Shown here piece after piece: positions 34,485 to 36,765 of a stretch of 36,765 nt of DNA. The position numbers and the translations under genes were made by a program. Position 1 is the first letter of the stretch, and each line of letters begins with the position of its first letter. The stretch is from UBA60 sp964587885. GTDB taxonomy: Archaea > Thermoplasmatota > Poseidoniia > Poseidoniales > Poseidoniaceae. Where the stretch lies: NCBI GenBank assembly GCA_964587885.1, contig CAZPME010000020.1:1-36765 (forward strand). The letters are read 5' to 3'. Under the pieces are notes generated by a model. That model was not told the origin of the DNA and searched no databases. It saw only the letters and a list, made by a program, of their open reading frames with translations.

Positions 34485-34559
34485 TGGGCTTGCCCAGATT
34501 TGAACTGGGGTCTGACGGCCCCCAGCCGCCAAGTATAGGCCAAGCTAACCCACAAGCCC
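34485..34559 (-). tRNA. tRNA-Pro (anticodon GGG)
   Basis: On the minus strand acceptor GGGCTTG (34559-34553) pairs with CAAGCCC (34492-34486), with discriminator A at 34485. The anticodon stem GGCGG/CCGTC encloses loop CTGGGGG with anticodon GGG at 34523-34521 (Pro, codons CCC/CCU). The T arm is CCCAG-TTCAAAT-CTGGG. The D stem is weak (GGTT with TACT, including a U-U at 13-22). CCA is not encoded. It lies 34 bases after rpoN, so it may be processed from the end of the r-protein transcript. Confidence 0.92.
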
Positions 34560-34593
34560 TTGTGTGTGTCCTGCCGCTTGGTTCTACCATCAC

Positions 34594-34797
34594 TTATTCA
34601 AGTGATGTGGAGAACGGTGCGACTTCTTGAATCAAATCAATGTGTGAGACAAACATTCGGCGACAGCAGTAGCGATCAAGCCCAAGTTCATCCATCGCCT
34701 CACCCTTATCTTGCCCTTCAGCAATTTTATTTTGGAAGGGGTCCCAAAGGTCAGCAATTACTTTTCCACAACTAAAACATCGGATTGGAATTATCAT
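34594..34797 (-). CDS. rpoN: DNA-directed RNA polymerase subunit N (Rpb10 homologue)
   Basis: Small zinc-binding subunit that helps assemble the D-L-N-P platform of archaeal RNA polymerase; it is not bacterial sigma-54. It has the full signature MIIPIRCFSCGKVIADLW with Cys7/Cys10 and LGLDRYCCRRMF with Cys44/Cys45. The length of 67 aa is typical. It ends the protein-coding part of the rpl18e-rpl13-rps9-rpoN operon, 11 bases after rps9. Confidence 0.96.
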   Translation of the reverse strand: MIIPIRCFSCGKVIADLWDPFQNKIAEGQDKGEAMDELGLDRYCCRRMFVSHIDLIQEVAPFSTSLE

Positions 34798-34808
34798 TTT
34801 TCTTCACC

Positions 34809-35240
34809 TCACCTGTACGACTTTTGCTTCTTGCGGCGAGCGCCACGGCCGAGTTGGTGCTTTGCTTCCTTTCGGCGTGGGTCATTCACGAGAAGACTGC
34901 GGTCGTAACGCAGATATTCATCTCTCAATTCTTCATCGAGTCCTTCTGCTCCACCATTATAGTGGACCAAGCCTCGTGCGATTGCAGTTCGAATGGCATC
35001 GGTCTGACCCATCGTTCCGCCACCATTAGTGCGAACGTTGATGTCGACTTGTGCGAGGCGATTCATAGCCTCAGCAATCATTAGCGGCTCCATTGCCTTG
35101 CGACGGGCTAGGACCGGTTCCATGATTTCGATTGGTTTGCTGTTGACGCGAACTCTTCCCTTGCCGGCCTTTACTGCGGCTCGGGCGATTGCGGTTTTCC
35201 TCTTACCACTGGTGTTTACTACCTTGCTCTTCTTTGCCAT
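34809..35240 (-). CDS. rps9: Ribosomal protein S9 (uS9)
   Basis: Small-subunit ribosomal protein near the P site. It is recognised by TSGKRKTAIARAAVKAGKGR at the N-terminus, NGGGTMGQTDAIRTAIARGL in the centre, and the basic C-terminal tail ending KKQKSYR that reaches the decoding region. The length of 143 aa is slightly above the archaeal norm because of a short N-terminal extension. The ATG overlaps the rpl13 stop by one base (TGATG), indicating translational coupling. Confidence 0.97.
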   Translation of the reverse strand: MAKKSKVVNTSGKRKTAIARAAVKAGKGRVRVNSKPIEIMEPVLARRKAMEPLMIAEAMNRLAQVDINVRTNGGGTMGQTDAIRTAIARGLVHYNGGAEGLDEELRDEYLRYDRSLLVNDPRRKEAKHQLGRGARRKKQKSYR

Positions 35241-35740
35241 CAGGCCTCACCTCCATTCCAGCGGTGGGCTGGTGCACCCAATGATTCGCTGATGTCTCCT
35301 AGACGGATGAAGCGCTCAGGTAGACCACGTTCAAGACTTGCTGATACAGCACGCTCGTGACCTTCGGGCAATTCATCGCCAGAAAGATGAGAAGGGCAGC
35401 CGATTTCTACTCGTAGTGCCTTGAAGGCAGCACGCCCGGTACTCTTCTTTTGATAAGGTAACATTCCACGTACACTGCGCTTGAGAATTAAGTCTGGCAT
35501 GCGTGGGAAGAAAGGCCCCTTACGTGGGTGGTTCAACTCGTAGCGGCGATGGTATTCTGCGAGAACACTCTCTGGCCTACCACTAACAATTGCTTGTTCA
35601 CAGTTGATGATTATCGCACGGTCATCACGACCAGCACGGTGGGCGGAAAGCAATTGCTTGGCTACCACACTAGCCAGTCGCCCCATGGCGACATTGGAAG
35701 CGTCGTAGACGTAGGTGGTGCTAGTCGTTGCTTCAGCCAA
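35240..35740 (-). CDS. rpl13: Ribosomal protein L13 (uL13)
   Basis: Large-subunit protein. It has the archaeal/eukaryotic L13 features YVYDASNVAMGRLASVVAKQ near the start, the HPRKGPFFPRMPDLILKRS block, and RGMLPYQKKSTGRAAFKALR. I prefer the TTG at 35740: it overlaps the end of rpl18e by eight bases and has GGAGAGGGGG about 8-10 bases upstream. The ATG at 35761 gives seven more residues but has no Shine-Dalgarno and would overlap rpl18e by 29 bases. The C-terminal ~40 residues (from about GDELPEGHERA) are longer than in many homologues. Confidence 0.95.
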   Translation of the reverse strand: MAEATTSTTYVYDASNVAMGRLASVVAKQLLSAHRAGRDDRAIIINCEQAIVSGRPESVLAEYHRRYELNHPRKGPFFPRMPDLILKRSVRGMLPYQKKSTGRAAFKALRVEIGCPSHLSGDELPEGHERAVSASLERGLPERFIRLGDISESLGAPAHRWNGGEA

Positions 35741-36098
35741 GGATAAACACCCCCTCTCCATTCGGATTTGACTTCATGAGTTGATCTAGGCTCATGATTT
35801 CGCCGCCGGCTTGTTCGATTTTGGCGCGAGCACCAGAACTTACACTATAGGCGGCGACGACAGGACTGCCAACAACTTCTCCACTTCCTAGCAACTTACC
35901 CGGAACGAGGACGGTTGCGCCCTCGGGGGCATGTCTGCTCAAGCGGCTCAAGTTCGGCTGAGCCCATTGACTGCGGCTCTTTGAAAGGCGCACAGCTACA
36001 TCTCGCCATAGTGCAGAACCGGTCTCGCGCGACTGTGCCTTTAGTTGGCCAATCGTGTTGACCAAGGTTTGGTTTGTCTTGCGTTCAGGTTTACTCAT
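35733..36098 (-). CDS. rpl18e: Ribosomal protein L18e (eL18)
   Basis: Archaeal/eukaryotic large-subunit protein, first gene of the operon. It is recognised by KPERKTNQTLVNTIGQLK, WRDVAVRLSKSRSQWAQPNL, and the C-terminal GATVLVPGKLLGSGEV and PVVAAYSVSSGARAKIEQAG blocks. The ATG at 36098 has GAGGGAG seven bases upstream; the longer frame to 36173 starts inside the leader and is not supported. The 121-aa length fits the family. Confidence 0.96.
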   Translation of the reverse strand: MSKPERKTNQTLVNTIGQLKAQSRETGSALWRDVAVRLSKSRSQWAQPNLSRLSRHAPEGATVLVPGKLLGSGEVVGSPVVAAYSVSSGARAKIEQAGGEIMSLDQLMKSNPNGEGVFILG

Positions 36099-36194
36099 AT
36101 GACTCCCTCGATGCTTTGAGGCGGCCTTGCGACCGTCCCCCCCTTTATCAAGCCACCCACGCGGAAAACGCACACCCTTACAGGGTGATTAAGG

Positions 36195-36202
36195 AAATAT
36201 TA
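36195..36202. promoter_or_regulatory. Shared TATA-like box between the r-protein operon and the divergent gene
   Basis: AAATATTA is a plausible TATA element in either direction. On the minus strand it predicts initiation near 36172, giving rpl18e a leader of ~75 bases that contains a G7 run and a Shine-Dalgarno. On the plus strand it predicts initiation near 36225, ~30 bases before the ATG at 36259. Confidence 0.35.
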
Positions 36203-36258
36203 CCAAAATGTGCAGTGTGAACATTCATGTGTGCGACCACTGTGTGCGGTGTGATAAC

Positions 36259-36699
36259 ATGTCCGATTGGAAATCTCTCATCGATGCGGCAATGACCGCA
36301 GAAACTAGCAGTAACATCGAAGCCCACACCCTCTATGGCCAAGCCGCAGATTCGGCATTAGTGGATATTCAGGGGCTGATGTTTGACCTTGAAGCCGCGC
36401 AAATGATGGAAACCCTTTACGGGGCACTGGTCGCTTATTCGCAACAAGTTATGACTCGAATGAAGGCTGAAGACCCAGAGATTGGTGGAGCCGATCACGC
36501 ATTCCGTGCTGGCCAGGCTTACGGAGTCTCGTGCGTGCTCAACCACATGGTCGACAAACTAGTCGATACCTCGGGTGCGACCGCTCTGGCCGCCTATGAT
36601 GACTTCTCGGATAGTCTCCATGAGGAAATTATCGTTCAGGCTCGTGCGGCCGGACTTACAATTGAACTTCTTGGGGCTAAGGGCGAGTTGCTCGACTAA
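36259..36699 (+). CDS. Hypothetical all-helical protein, 146 aa
   Basis: Soluble acidic protein with a helical pattern throughout (for example DIQGLMFDLEAAQMMETLYG and GATALAAYDDFSDSLHEEII) and no recognisable family. The ATG at 36259 (MSDWKSLIDAAM) is preferred; the upstream frame to 36208 adds a Cys/His-rich segment that overlaps the promoter-like region and is probably not translated. It is divergent from the ribosomal-protein operon and followed by a T-rich stretch (36713-36720) that may end the transcript. Confidence 0.6.
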   Translation: MSDWKSLIDAAMTAETSSNIEAHTLYGQAADSALVDIQGLMFDLEAAQMMETLYGALVAYSQQVMTRMKAEDPEIGGADHAFRAGQAYGVSCVLNHMVDKLVDTSGATALAAYDDFSDSLHEEIIVQARAAGLTIELLGAKGELLD

Positions 36700-36765
36700 G
36701 CAGTGGGTACCCTTTCTTTTAGATCTCGGTTACTATTTCCTGTCGAATTCATGAGTACGAACTTA

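Overview
The window looks like a piece of a marine euryarchaeal genome, most likely Marine Group II (Ca. Poseidoniales) or a close Thermoplasmatota relative. That assignment is inference from gene content. The archaeal evidence is the L18e-L13-S9-RpoN cluster, two tRNA genes without encoded CCA, Trm1, two PAC2 (proteasome-assembly) paralogues and several TATA-like boxes 20-30 bases upstream of start codons. Bacterial-type genes (NAD-dependent DNA ligase LigA, a PlsC/GPAT-type acyltransferase, a SelO remnant) and very large calcium-motif surface proteins sit beside them, a mixture known from this group. No rRNA, CRISPR array, transposase or integrase was seen.

Layout. 1-1.45 kb: an AT-rich accessory module with a hypothetical gene (-) and a stand-alone PD-(D/E)XK nuclease (+), surrounded by copies of a short TACAGAGGG repeat. 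It abuts a selO/ydiU remnant that keeps only the C-terminal ~120 codons. 1.9-7.6 kb (+): acyltransferase, purM, a zinc-ribbon protein of unknown function and trm1. 7.6-12.8 kb (-): a PAC2 protein and a 1450-aa FG-GAP surface protein with a long acidic, Trp-capped cytoplasmic tail. 13.1-17.8 kb: small genes of mixed strand (winged-helix protein, pentapeptide-repeat protein, membrane protein plus hotdog thioesterase, tRNA-Arg(GCG), a possible 51-aa ribbon-helix-helix protein, HAD hydrolase, basic-tailed winged-helix protein, hypothetical, CPBP protease). 17.9-24.9 kb: PKD lipoprotein (-), DEDDh exonuclease (+) tail-to-tail with a RecB/Cas4-like Fe-S nuclease (-), second PAC2 gene (+) and a vWA/cadherin-like secreted protein (+). 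24.9-29.6 kb: ligA (-), a PH-like membrane protein (+), an HMA-DUF4396 metal protein (-), a PPC/DUF296 protein (-) and a membrane protein (-). 29.6-34.3 kb (-): a ~1560-aa beta-helix surface protein. 34.5-36.1 kb (-): the ribosomal/RNA-polymerase operon ending in tRNA-Pro(GGG). 36.26-36.7 kb (+): a small helical hypothetical.

Themes. Four exported proteins occupy about a third of the window and probably build the cell surface or attach to particles and polymers. DNA metabolism is represented by LigA, the DEDDh exonuclease, the RecB-like nuclease and the small PD-(D/E)XK protein. The two PAC2 proteins end in HbYX-like tripeptides (M-F-G and L-Y-G), so a heteromeric proteasome-assembly or docking role is plausible. 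The two giant minus-strand surface-protein genes share a GC-rich leader hairpin with the same UAC loop. The best candidate for something undescribed is the repeat-flanked two-gene nuclease module at the left end.
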